64,000 nucleotides of DNA from Flavobacterium xinjiangense (GTDB lineage Bacteria > Bacteroidota > Bacteroidia > Flavobacteriales > Flavobacteriaceae): the NCBI RefSeq assembly GCF_900142885.1, contig NZ_FRCL01000014.1, positions 1 to 64,000 on the forward strand. Reading direction: 5' to 3'. Position 1 is the stretch's first letter, and the number at the start of each line of letters is the position of its first letter. Below, piece by piece: positions 52,242-61,538 of the stretch. The position numbers and the translations under genes are program-made. The notes beneath the pieces are model-generated. The model was not told where the DNA came from and did not search any database. It saw only the letters and a program-made list of their open reading frames with translations.

Positions 52242-52908
52242 CTTAAAAAATAGGAAACCGATAAAAGAAAACACAACCTATCGTAAAGGATTTACAATTA
52301 GTAACATTGCAGCGATAATAACTTTTTCAGGATTTGTTTTGTATGGTTTAGGCTGGCTATATTGGACAAACTATCTCAGTGTTTTTAATATTGATAAATC
52401 ATTTTTTGAAATGGATGTTAACAAAGCTATTGTTTCAACACTTCACTATGCATTTTTTGTTATAATCATGTTTTCTCAATATCTATGCTATTTGTACAAA
52501 GGTATAAAAAATGAAAATTTTAGTTTGTTATTTTTCATTTTGACAACAATATCTGGGGTTTATCTTACCGCTATTTATTTTGTAAATGATGAAGATATTA
52601 AAAATCTATTAAATGCACTTTCTATTCTATTAGTAGTTTGTTTACTTGTTTTTAAACCTTTATTTTTGACTAGATTTCGCAAACAAAGCATCAATAAGGA
52701 ATTTGTCTTACTTTTTTCATTTATATTCTTGTTTACTCCTGTATTTTACTACATTCATCAAAGTAAAAAAGATGCTAAAAACTTTATCAGAAATTATAGA
52801 GAAAACATAGAGTTAACAACCAACGATAATTCTAAAATCATTTCTGGAAAACTAATCCTTTTTATGAATGAAAAATATTTTATAATGACAAAAATCAACA
52901 ATAAATAG
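52234..52908 (+). CDS. Multi-span membrane protein next to the SLATT gene
   Basis: I place the start at the ATG at 52234 (224 residues), which overlaps the stop of the intact SLATT frame; a GTG at 52186 is possible but would lie inside it. Five hydrophobic spans are seen (about residues 21-42, 68-86, 96-113, 122-137, 150-168). The C-terminal 45 residues are a soluble tail. I do not recognise the family. It could be a second effector or a membrane partner of SLATT. Confidence 0.7.
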   Translation: MSNLKNRKPIKENTTYRKGFTISNIAAIITFSGFVLYGLGWLYWTNYLSVFNIDKSFFEMDVNKAIVSTLHYAFFVIIMFSQYLCYLYKGIKNENFSLLFFILTTISGVYLTAIYFVNDEDIKNLLNALSILLVVCLLVFKPLFLTRFRKQSINKEFVLLFSFIFLFTPVFYYIHQSKKDAKNFIRNYRENIELTTNDNSKIISGKLILFMNEKYFIMTKINNK

Positions 52909-53332
52909 AATGTTATTGCAATAAATAGTTCAAATATTTTGAATTCAAAGATTCTAATTGATAACAATTAACTAGCATAACAAGTCGAATATATCTATAT
53001 CATCTCAAAGCTAATGCGCAAATTTTTTCCATGCCCGCACGTCAAAGTTATCAAATCTAAATAACAACAAAAAACTGAAATCTGAATCTATTTTTCACTT
53101 CAACTAGCTTAGAAAAAGAAATGTCTCACCAAAATATTCTACAATATTTTAGTACAGAACATCTACTAAGAAGAAAAAAGCAAGTTTCCCATCTTATTAT
53201 TTTTGTACTGTTTTTTTTTGTTGGCAATTTTTGAGAGCATTTTTGTAAAAAAAATATACATTTAGAAAAAAACATAATCAATTATAAATATTGAATTTAA
53301 TAAAATATAAATTCGTAATTAAAATAAAATAA
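52909..53332. other. AT-rich gap before the PLD-like gene
   Basis: The 424-bp gap holds no convincing gene. The last 130 bases are very AT-rich and include several short A and T runs that could form the promoter of the PLD-like gene. I see no repeat or hairpin of note. Confidence 0.5.
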
Positions 53333-54757
53333 ATGCCTAAATTTTTAAATACTCAGGGATTAAGCGAATGGATATCCCGTATCATTGATGAAACCCAAAG
53401 AGAATTAGTTATTATCTCCCCCTATTTACAACTTTCTAACAAGATTTTTCAAAAATTAATGAAAGCCAATGATCGAGGCGTTGAAATTATTTTTATTTAT
53501 AGAGAACTACAGGTTAAAGAATCTGAAAAAGGTAAATTACTGGCTATTGATAATTTGAATTTGATGTACCATCCGAACATACATGCCAAATGTATGTACA
53601 ACGAAAATTTTCTGCTTATCGGCTCTATGAATCTGTATGAGTATTCAGAAAAAAATAACCGGGAAATGGGTATCCTATTTCACAAGATGGATATTCCGGA
53701 ACTGGGCGATGATACATGGGGCAATGCTGATAATGATAACCTTTTCGATGAAGCTTTAGAAGAAATCATTGAAATAAAGAATGGAGCAGAAATGGAGCGC
53801 CCTAGCCGAGAGACTGTCGAAGATAAGTTTGAATTAGATATCCTTAAAAACAAATTAGATAAAACTCAAGAGTATGTAAAACTAATCAATGATATTTTTA
53901 TTCATAAAAAGTTTATTGTTATTGATAATAATGTCTTTTTGTGTAAAAGCTATATGGATAAAGTAGATGTAACGATAAGTAGCAGAATTGAATTTTTCTT
54001 AAACCTAGATAAGAATAAATTAAATCAATTATATAGAAAATATGAAAACAACATAAAAAGCATGGAATTTTCTTTTTCCGGTTTTAAATTTTATTGGAAT
54101 ACACCTGTACAAATTTGTTTATACAATGATTCTAAACATCCGTTTTGGGACAATATTGAGACAAATGAAGCTACTGTTCGACTAAGAAAGAAAGGAATTG
54201 ATGAGGTAATTCAATTTATAAAATCAGAAATAATAACTAACAATAACACCGATAATAATACATCGGCCGTACCTGCTATCGGTACAGTAAAATTAACCCA
54301 AACAGGTAAAGCTATTAAGGAAACGGCAGAAATAAAGGAGGAAAGTACAAAAGTTAAGGAAGGATTGTCTCCATTAAGTCCGTTCGAAATCGGGAAAATT
54401 AAAGAATCCTTTAAGGAAAAATTCCCAGAATCCAAAATAAATAGTACTGCTGAATATGTGTATTGCAATCATCTGTTACCTTACGGAGATGTCATGTTCA
54501 GAGAAGGATTTGAAATACGATTTATCAACGTAAGAAATCATAATCAGATTATAGATATTTTGCGGGCTATTAATTTTGAGAAGAACCATTATAAATATGA
54601 ACAAAAATTGACAATAAAAAACAATCAACCCCCATATTTATCATATGTACCACAAGGAGTTAATGATATTCAAAAATTAATCTACGATTATATATTTATG
54701 ACCAAAACAATTTTAGATAAAACAAGAAATATTGAAATTCAAAAAATGTTCATTTAA
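53333..54757 (+). CDS. Phospholipase D-like domain protein
   Basis: The 474-residue protein has an N-terminal PLD-like domain (about 1-150): ELVIISPYLQLSNKIF, GVEIIFIYRE, and an HxK motif HPNIHAKCMYN (H84, K86) followed by LLIGSMNLYEYSEKNNREMG. A single HKD half-site would need a dimer, as in bacterial PLD nucleases. The remaining 320 residues contain a Thr/Glu-rich linker (about 300-345) and a folded C-terminal part I cannot name. Such proteins are common in defence and repair islands as nucleases. It is separated from the TIR cluster by 424 bp. Confidence 0.8.
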   Translation: MPKFLNTQGLSEWISRIIDETQRELVIISPYLQLSNKIFQKLMKANDRGVEIIFIYRELQVKESEKGKLLAIDNLNLMYHPNIHAKCMYNENFLLIGSMNLYEYSEKNNREMGILFHKMDIPELGDDTWGNADNDNLFDEALEEIIEIKNGAEMERPSRETVEDKFELDILKNKLDKTQEYVKLINDIFIHKKFIVIDNNVFLCKSYMDKVDVTISSRIEFFLNLDKNKLNQLYRKYENNIKSMEFSFSGFKFYWNTPVQICLYNDSKHPFWDNIETNEATVRLRKKGIDEVIQFIKSEIITNNNTDNNTSAVPAIGTVKLTQTGKAIKETAEIKEESTKVKEGLSPLSPFEIGKIKESFKEKFPESKINSTAEYVYCNHLLPYGDVMFREGFEIRFINVRNHNQIIDILRAINFEKNHYKYEQKLTIKNNQPPYLSYVPQGVNDIQKLIYDYIFMTKTILDKTRNIEIQKMFI

Positions 54758-54770
54758 TAGAAATAACGAC

Positions 54771-54842
54771 ATGGACATTGAATGGAAAATAAACCAAAAA
54801 AACATCAAAAATCTAATATTCAATCGACACTATCCCATAAAG
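54771..54842 (+). pseudogene. Start of a gene cut by the insertion sequence
   Basis: An ATG 11 bases after the PLD gene opens 24 codons (MDIEWKINQK...HYPIK) that run right up to the left end of the IS256-type element. Beyond the element, from 56178 on, I cannot find a clear continuation. The target gene may also have been deleted downstream. Confidence 0.4.
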
Positions 54843-56177
54843 TGTGTAAGTTGAAAAGTTAAGGCTTCGAATTTAAAGTCGGAGCCTTTTGTCAAATATA
54901 AGGGTAAATTGGTTTAAAACAATTCCCCAGTTTCGGACAGGCATTGACCATTTCTTGGTTGCTTCTCTTAAAGCCAAATATACCGATTTAAGCACAGCAT
55001 CATCTGTGGGGAATGACATTTTATTTTTATTTTATTTTCGGATTTTACCATTAAGATTTTCAATTAAATTTGTAGTATAAATAATTTTTCGGATTTCAAT
55101 TGGGAAGTCAAAAAACACTGTTAGCTCATCCCAGTTGTCACGCCAAGATTTGATAGCATAAGAATATTTAGCATCCCATTTATCGGCAAAATCGTTTAAT
55201 GCTAGCTCTGCTGCTTGTTTTGTTGCAGCGTTGTAAATATGTTTCATATCGGCAGTAAACTGCTTGCGGTCTTTCCATACAACGTATTTACAGGCATTCC
55301 TAATTTGATGAACCACACATATTTGGGTTTGAGACTCCGGAAAAACACTTCTGATTGTTTGAGTAAAGCCGTTCAAATTATCGGTAGCTGTGATAAGAAT
55401 ATCTTCTACACCACGAGCTTTTAAATCAGTTAGAACACTCATCCAAAAACTACTACTTTCGTTTTTGCCAAGCCACATACCTAAGACTTCCTTTTTACCT
55501 TCTCTGTTGAGTCCAACAGCTAAATAAATGGTTTTGTTGATTACTTTGGAGCCTTCTCTAACTTTGAAAACAATTCCATCCATCCAAACAATTAAATAAA
55601 GATCGTCCAAAGGCCTATTTTGCCAAGTAATTACTTCAGTGGTAATTGTGTTTGTAATTCGTGATATTGTTGAAGTGGAGACTTCAAAATCATATACCTC
55701 CTTGATTTGTTCCTCAATGTCGCTAACGCTCATTCCTTTTGCATAAAGAGATTTAATAACATTTTCTATGCCTTGAGCTATATTTCCTCTTTTTGGAACC
55801 AGTATAGGATTAAATGAAGAGTCTATATCGCGCGGAACTTTGATTTCATTTTCTCCAAAAGAGGTCTTTATTTTTTTGGTTCCGTGTCCGTTACGATAAT
55901 TTCCGCTGGCGGTTTTATCGTGCTTCTCATTGTCTAAATGAGCATCGAGTTCGGCATCTAGCATGTGTTCCACAGCTCGTTTGTGCATCGTTTTGAAGAA
56001 TGAGGTTAAATCATCCGCATTCTTGAAAGATTTATAAAAATCTTTGTTGTTTAATAATTCGTCTTTGTCGATCATAACTATGTAAATTTTAAAAATATGA
56101 AAAAAAGTTATTTCCGAAAATTTTTTTTGAGCTTTGAGGGCTCAAAAAATTTTCAGAATAACTTTTCGACTTACACA
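54843..56177. mobile_element. IS256-family insertion sequence
   Basis: The element is bounded by an 18-bp inverted repeat with one mismatch: TGTGTAAGTTGAAAAGTT on the left and AACTTTTCGACTTACACA on the right. It is about 1335 bp and holds one minus-strand transposase. A hairpin lies near each end (AAGGCT...AGCCTT at 54861-54888 and TTTTTTGAGC/GCTCAAAAAA near 56125-56152) that may stop read-in or read-out transcription. I see no matching target duplication, which could mean a rearrangement after insertion. Confidence 0.85.
54873..56075 (-). pseudogene. IS256 transposase with a premature stop
   Basis: The frame gives 400 residues, the normal length of the family, only if a TAA at 55032-55034 is read through; as it stands the product ends at residue 347. 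The DDE residues lie before the stop: Asp in LIVWMDGIVF, Asp in ITATDNLNG, and Glu in TTNLIENLN. After the stop the family tail continues ([31 protein letters not shown]). The lost end of about 53 residues is conserved, so the copy is probably inactive or weak. Confidence 0.85.
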
Positions 56178-56407
56178 GTTAGTGAGACACTACCATTCAA
56201 ATCTCCTTACAGTCAAACTCCGTTATTTATTTGTTTAAATACTTTTTTAGATAGTATCTTTTCATTTAATAATTTTGTGTGCACAACAATTTACTTTGTA
56301 ATTTCTTGTCAAAATTTGTATAGTCCCGGTACACCTCGATAACTTAAAATCCTTAAAAAAATAAAGAAAGTTACTTTCTGTATCTTTAATGCGGAATTTA
56401 GAATTAC
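56178..56407. other. Gap between the IS element and the repressor gene
   Basis: About 230 AT-rich bases with no gene I can support. An open frame that enters from the IS element (56097-56342) uses IS sequence for its start and has no coding character. Confidence 0.4.
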
Positions 56408-57169
56408 TTAATATCTTTTTATATCTTTAATTTCATTACTTAATTTTAAATACATATCTTTTATAGTATTAGGAATAGAATTATTCGGCTTAAACTCTTT
56501 AATTGCTATACTACAGGTATATTCCCAAATTTCTAAAATATCAGAAGCCTTGACTTCGTAAGCGGGATAAAAACTATTGTCTGATTCCACAACCAATATA
56601 TTTTTTTTATTTTTATTCAATCGTTTATACACCATACCCTCACTTTTGGTTATTAGGATATAAGTCTTGCCATCCATTACTTCGCCCAATTTTTCAATAT
56701 AGCGCCCGACGATGATGGAACCGTCCTCGTGTGGGGGCATAGAATCACCTTCTACAGGAAATCCTCTATGCTTTCCTGGGCCCAAAAAGGGCAGAGAAAT
56801 CTGTTGCAAACTTTCAATATATTCCGGATCGGCATAACCATTCAAATACCCAGCCTTAACTTTTTGAGTAACAATTTCAATAAAATTCTCCCCGTTGGTA
56901 TCAACAGTGATTGGCAATACCAATCTGTTATTTTCTAATTTCAGCAAATTATCCATCGGAATTTTTCGAACATCTACAGAAAGCAGTAGATCAATACTAA
57001 TATGGTAATAATGCGCTATTCTTTTCAGTATTTCATAAGGGGCTTCTGAAGTCCCATATTCATATTTCGCATACCTCCCTCGACTTATCACCAGTGATTC
57101 GGCTACCTCTTCCTGAGTAATTTTCTTTTTCTCCCTAAGGCTCCTGATGTTGTCGAAAAATAAAGACAT
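56408..57169 (-). CDS. XRE-S24 LexA/CI-like repressor
   Basis: I place the start at the Met at 57169 (253 residues), right where the helix-turn-helix begins (MSLFFDNIRSLREKKKITQE, then SRGRYAKYEYG). The C-terminal half is an S24 peptidase-like domain with the nucleophile Ser in VEGDSMPPHEDGS and the Lys in MDGKTYILI. DNA damage would make RecA promote its self-cutting. It diverges from dinB and its operator-like palindromes lie in the shared promoter, so it most likely represses itself and the mutagenesis genes. Confidence 0.87.
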   Translation of the reverse strand: MSLFFDNIRSLREKKKITQEEVAESLVISRGRYAKYEYGTSEAPYEILKRIAHYYHISIDLLLSVDVRKIPMDNLLKLENNRLVLPITVDTNGENFIEIVTQKVKAGYLNGYADPEYIESLQQISLPFLGPGKHRGFPVEGDSMPPHEDGSIIVGRYIEKLGEVMDGKTYILITKSEGMVYKRLNKNKKNILVVESDNSFYPAYEVKASDILEIWEYTCSIAIKEFKPNNSIPNTIKDMYLKLSNEIKDIKRY

Positions 57170-57176
57170 AGTGATT

Positions 57177-57229
57177 TTGTTATAATTTGTAACAACAAAT
57201 ATAATCAAATTTGTTACAATCTGTACTAA
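57177..57229. promoter_or_regulatory. Divergent operators of the repressor-dinB promoters
   Basis: Two 19-base palindrome-like sites lie 34 bases apart: TTGTTATAATTTGTAACAA (57177-57195) and TTGTTACAATCTGTACTAA (57211-57229). Promoter boxes of the flavobacterial form TAnnTTTG sit next to them: TATATTTG on the minus strand (57196-57203) for the repressor and TAATTTTG on the plus strand (57227-57234) for dinB, the latter overlapping the second site. This is the arrangement of a self-regulated SOS-like repressor. Confidence 0.65.
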
Positions 57230-57259
57230 TTTTGTAAAGTATAAAACAAGGAAAGGATT

Positions 57260-58441
57260 ATGATAAGAGCAATTGTACATATGGATTTAGATACTTTTTT
57301 TGGATCCTGTGAAAGACTGGGGAATTCAAAACTGGAGGAGATACCATTGATTATTGGTGGTGGTGACCGCGGCGTAGTGGCTTCTTGCTCCTACGAAGCC
57401 CGCACCTTCGGAGTTCGTTCCGCTATGCCTATTAAAATGGCTCTCCGCCTCTGCCCGCAGGCAAAAGTAATGAAAGGCGATATGGAATTGTATTCCAAAT
57501 TATCACATGACGTCACCGAAGTGATTCAGGAGAAAGCACCAGTCGTGGAAAAAGCCAGCATAGATGAATTCTACCTCGATATTACCGGAATGGATAAATT
57601 TTATGGGGGGTATAAATGGTCCAACGAGCTTGCCCAATCCATTACCAGAGAAACTGGCTTACCAATAAGCTTTGCGCTATCAGTAAACAAAACCGTTTCC
57701 AAAATTGGCACCGGAGAAGCAAAACCAAAAGGGAACTTGGAAATTCCGGAAAATAGGGTAAGGTCTTTCTTAAATCCGCTTTCCATTCAAAAAATACCCA
57801 TGGTGGGCGATGTGACGTTTCAACTAGTATCCCGAATAGGAGTCCGTAATATTCAGACCCTTTCTGAAATGCCTGCTGAAGTTTTACAGCGAATGATCGG
57901 TAAAAACGGCATCGATATTTGGAAGAAAGCCAACGGAATCGATAATAATCCTGTGGAACCCTATACGGAACGGAAATCCATTTCAACGGAACATACTTTT
58001 AGTCAGGATACCATTGATATTCCAAAATTGAAATCGATACTTATTGGAATGGTGGAAAAATTAGCCTTCCAACTGCGTTCCGAAGAATGGCTGACTTCAA
58101 CCGTTGTGATTAAGATACGCTATGCCAATTTTGATACGGAAACCAAACAATGCAAAGTACCTTACACTTCAGCCGATCATACGCTTACCAAAACCGTTAC
58201 CGATTTATTTGATAAAGTATACCAGCGTAGGATGCGGATTCGCTTAATTGGAATTCGTTTTAGTGGACTCGTCAGAGGTACCTATCAAATCAACTTATTT
58301 GAGGACACCGAAGAAATGTTGTCTTTGTATCAAGCCATGGACCGAATGAAAATTAGGTATGGTTTTGATGCAGTAATGTGTTGTGCCGGAGCTACCTTCA
58401 AACCAAATAACAAGTCGGAAATTTTAAAACGTAAATTATAA
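57260..58441 (+). CDS. dinB: DNA polymerase IV (Y-family, DinB)
   Basis: The 393-residue protein has the Y-family catalytic segments MDLDTFFGSCER (residues 8-19) and SIDEFYLDITGM (about 101-112), the fingers motif RTFGVRSAMP, the thumb helix-hairpin-helix (PMVGDVTFQLVSRIGV), and the little-finger domain (ERKSISTEHTF). It copies across damaged bases with low fidelity. The start ATG lies 26 bases after a TAnnTTTG box. The dnaE-like gene follows at 3 bases, so both form one transcript, much like the imuB-dnaE2 mutagenesis cassettes of other bacteria. Confidence 0.92.
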   Translation: MIRAIVHMDLDTFFGSCERLGNSKLEEIPLIIGGGDRGVVASCSYEARTFGVRSAMPIKMALRLCPQAKVMKGDMELYSKLSHDVTEVIQEKAPVVEKASIDEFYLDITGMDKFYGGYKWSNELAQSITRETGLPISFALSVNKTVSKIGTGEAKPKGNLEIPENRVRSFLNPLSIQKIPMVGDVTFQLVSRIGVRNIQTLSEMPAEVLQRMIGKNGIDIWKKANGIDNNPVEPYTERKSISTEHTFSQDTIDIPKLKSILIGMVEKLAFQLRSEEWLTSTVVIKIRYANFDTETKQCKVPYTSADHTLTKTVTDLFDKVYQRRMRIRLIGIRFSGLVRGTYQINLFEDTEEMLSLYQAMDRMKIRYGFDAVMCCAGATFKPNNKSEILKRKL

Positions 58442-58444
58442 CAA

Positions 58445-61400
58445 ATGTACCTCAACTGTCATTCTTTTCATTCCCTGCGCTACGGTACTATACCATTGCT
58501 GGATCTCGTTCAGCAAGCTGCTGTTTGTGGGGTGAAAAGAATGGCATTAACGGATATCAATACGGTTACCGGTATTTATGATTTTATAAAAGCATGCAAC
58601 GGAGTTGGGATAAAACCACTCGTGGGTATCGAATTTCGTTGCAACCATCAATTGCGTTATATCGGTTTGGCTAAAAATGTGAATGGTTTAGCCGAAATGA
58701 ACCGCTTTCTGACCCAACATAATTTTGAGGCCATTCCCTTGCCATTGGTCGCACCCTCATTTAAGGACGTAATCATTATTTATCCTTTTGAAAACTTGCC
58801 TTCCTTTTTAAAAGATAATGAATATCTAGGTATTACTTCCGAACAGCTACCCAAATTGTTTTTACCCCAATGGAAGACTTGGATTCACAAAATGGTGGTT
58901 CTGCAATCAGTCACCTTCCGTACCAAAAGAGAATTTAATTTGCATAAAATCCTGAGAGTTATTGATACCAATGTGATTTTATCCAAATTGACTGAAAACG
59001 ATTATTGTAAGACGTCTGAAGTAATGATTCCTTTAGAGGAACTGCTTTCGAAATTTGAGGAATATACGCAAATTATCGAAAACACTTTAAAACTGATGGA
59101 TCTGTGCGATTTTAAATTTGACTTCAAAACGTCCAAAAACAAAAAATACTATTCCGGAAGTCTGGAAAGCGACATGCTGCTTTTGACTAAACTCGCTCAG
59201 GAGGGATTAATTAAAAAGTATGGTACCGATAATCCGCAAGCAACAGCAAGAGTGGAAAAAGAATTAAAGGTAATTGATCAATTGGAATTCAGCGGTTATT
59301 TTCTCATCACCTGGGACATCATTCAATACAGCATGAGCCAAGGCTTTTTGCATATTGGTCGGGGCAGCGGTGCCAGCAGTATCGTGAGTTATTGTCTGGG
59401 CATCACGGACATCTGCCCGATAGAATTGGATTTGTATTTTGAACGCTTCCTCAATGTGAACCGCAAGAGTCCTCCCGATTTTGACTTTGACTGGTCCTGG
59501 AAAGAACGCGATACTATACTCAAATACATTTTTGATACCTACGGTGCCGATCATGTCGCTTTCTGCGGAACCAATGTGGAATTCAAATACCGCTCCATAT
59601 TCCGGGAAGTGGGTAAAGTATTTGGATTGCCGAAGGAAGAATTGGATACATTGGCTAAAAACCCGATGGCGTTGCATGATACCAATCAAATCGTAAAGCT
59701 AGTCCAAGAATACGGAATGTTGCTCGAAAAATACCCCAATCAACGCAGCATGCATTCCTGCGGCATCTTGATTTCGGAAGAACCCATCACCAATTATACA
59801 CCACTAGAAATGCCTCCGAAAGGGTTTCAAATCGTTTTGTTCGACATGTACATTGCAGAAGACATCGGTTTTGAAAAGTTTGATCTTCTAAGCCAAAGGG
59901 AAATTGGCCATATCGATGACAGTGTGAAGTTGATTGAGAAAAACAGAGGAATCAAAGTAGATATACGCGACACTTCTATATCAAAAAATGAGGCGAAGGC
60001 AAATCACTTTTTGAGCCGTCTGAAATGTGACAATTATAAAACGCTTGTTGCTGCCTCTTCTATCATCCGTCCGGGGGTCGCCCAATCAGGTATGATGAAG
60101 GAATATATTTTCCGGCACAATCATCCGGATAAGTTCGAATATTTTCATGACGTTTTTAAAGAACAGCTCGGCGAAACCTATGGTGTGATGGTCTATCAGG
60201 AAGATGTAATCAAGATTGCATTACACTATGCTGGCCTCCCCGCTGCCGATGGAGATATTCTGCGTAGGGCGATGAGTGGTAAAGGACGTTCCAAAGCAGC
60301 GTTGCAAAAAGTAAAAGACAATTACTTTGCCTGTTGTGCGCAAAAAGGACATCCGCTGAAGTTGAGTGAAGAAATATACCGTCAGATTGAATCCTTTGCT
60401 GGCTACTCGTTTTGCAAAGCACACTCTGCCTCTTATGCGGTGGAAAGTTACCAAAGTCTCTACCTCAAAGTCTACTATCCTATTGAATGTATGTTAGCCG
60501 TTATCAATAATCAGGGTGGTTTTTACCGTACTGAAGTATACGTTCATGAAGCCAAAATGTCGGGTGCAACCATTCAGAATCCCTGTGTAAATAAGAGCGA
60601 TTATGAAACTGCCCTATTCGGCATCGACGTCTATCTTGGTTTGATGCTTCTGGAAGGTTTGGAAAGTAAAGAAGCGCATTGTATAGTTCAGGAGCGGGAA
60701 GAAAAGGGGAAATTCAACTCTTTGGAAGATTTTATCAATCGCATTCCAATAGGCATTGAAGGCATACAAATTTTGATTTTTATCGGAGCGTTCCGCTTTA
60801 CGGAAAAAACAAAAAACCAACTGCTGGTGATCGCCAGACTCATTCTGGTCAATTTCAAACCCGAAAACAGAAACTTGATGTTGCTGCAAGAACCAATCAA
60901 AGAATATGAACTCCCAATACTGGAACGCTCCCCTTTTGAAGATGCTTTTGATGAAATCGAATTGTTGAGTTTTCCGGTCTCCTGCACCCCATTCGATTTA
61001 TTACAGACAAAATATAGGGGACACGTAATGGCAAAAGACTTATTGAGTCACCATAAAAAAACGGTAAAAATGCTAGCCTATCTTATTTCAAGAAAACATG
61101 TGCCTACCAAAATGGGCGCCATGTATTTTGGAACTTGGGTAGACATAGAGGGCGAATATTTTGACACGGCACATTTCACAAAAAGTTTGGAGAAATATCC
61201 GTTTCAAGGTGGGGGCTGTTATTTATTATTGGGAACTGTTGAAGTGGATTATCACTTTCCTACTATTACCATTTCCAAAATGGCTAAAATGCCCTTCATC
61301 TCCGATCCAAGGTATTCCAACACCAGCGACCGGCAATATAAAGTACACCAACAGATTCGGGAAGATGTCAGCATGACCCATCGGGCACCTTATCCGCAGG

Positions 61401-61462
61401 AACATGAAATTAACCTGTCAAGGCATAAAATGGAGGTGGGCGCAAAAAAAGAGTCTGTTTGA
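58445..61462 (+). CDS. dnaE: Error-prone-type DNA polymerase III alpha subunit
   Basis: The 1005-residue protein is shorter than replicative DnaE (about 1160) and starts with a PHP domain whose metal site is degraded (NCHSFHSLRYG rather than HxHS). The polymerase acidic residues are kept in SPPDFDFDW (residues near 340) and FEKFDLL. The HhH region and the OB-like end (LLGTVEVDY) are present, but the beta-clamp tail is unclear. Its place behind dinB under an SOS-like repressor points to damage-induced mutagenesis, as for DnaE2/ImuC. A hairpin terminator overlaps its stop. Confidence 0.88.
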   Translation: MYLNCHSFHSLRYGTIPLLDLVQQAAVCGVKRMALTDINTVTGIYDFIKACNGVGIKPLVGIEFRCNHQLRYIGLAKNVNGLAEMNRFLTQHNFEAIPLPLVAPSFKDVIIIYPFENLPSFLKDNEYLGITSEQLPKLFLPQWKTWIHKMVVLQSVTFRTKREFNLHKILRVIDTNVILSKLTENDYCKTSEVMIPLEELLSKFEEYTQIIENTLKLMDLCDFKFDFKTSKNKKYYSGSLESDMLLLTKLAQEGLIKKYGTDNPQATARVEKELKVIDQLEFSGYFLITWDIIQYSMSQGFLHIGRGSGASSIVSYCLGITDICPIELDLYFERFLNVNRKSPPDFDFDWSWKERDTILKYIFDTYGADHVAFCGTNVEFKYRSIFREVGKVFGLPKEELDTLAKNPMALHDTNQIVKLVQEYGMLLEKYPNQRSMHSCGILISEEPITNYTPLEMPPKGFQIVLFDMYIAEDIGFEKFDLLSQREIGHIDDSVKLIEKNRGIKVDIRDTSISKNEAKANHFLSRLKCDNYKTLVAASSIIRPGVAQSGMMKEYIFRHNHPDKFEYFHDVFKEQLGETYGVMVYQEDVIKIALHYAGLPAADGDILRRAMSGKGRSKAALQKVKDNYFACCAQKGHPLKLSEEIYRQIESFAGYSFCKAHSASYAVESYQSLYLKVYYPIECMLAVINNQGGFYRTEVYVHEAKMSGATIQNPCVNKSDYETALFGIDVYLGLMLLEGLESKEAHCIVQEREEKGKFNSLEDFINRIPIGIEGIQILIFIGAFRFTEKTKNQLLVIARLILVNFKPENRNLMLLQEPIKEYELPILERSPFEDAFDEIELLSFPVSCTPFDLLQTKYRGHVMAKDLLSHHKKTVKMLAYLISRKHVPTKMGAMYFGTWVDIEGEYFDTAHFTKSLEKYPFQGGGCYLLLGTVEVDYHFPTITISKMAKMPFISDPRYSNTSDRQYKVHQQIREDVSMTHRAPYPQEHEINLSRHKMEVGAKKESV

Positions 61463-61470
61463 CTCTTTTA
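61447..61470 (+). terminator. Terminator at the end of the dnaE-like gene
   Basis: A 9-bp stem AAAAGAGTC/GACTCTTTT with a five-base loop spans the stop codon of the dnaE-like gene and ends in a short T run. It may lower expression of the downstream nuclease relative to the polymerases. Confidence 0.6.
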
Positions 61471-61538
61471 GGGGTGGATACTGTGCGCTTTAACCACTTT
61501 TACAAAAGATTATCAATACCATTCACGTTATATTTTAG

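Noticed and set aside
56097..56342. Plus-strand open frame crossing the right end of the IS element
   Set aside because: The first 80 bases are IS sequence and the rest has no recognisable protein, so it is probably a chance frame.
59264..59689. Long antisense open frame inside the dnaE-like gene
   Set aside because: It is a shadow of a strongly supported coding frame. The same holds for the long antisense frames inside the SusC, peptidase and STAND-like genes.
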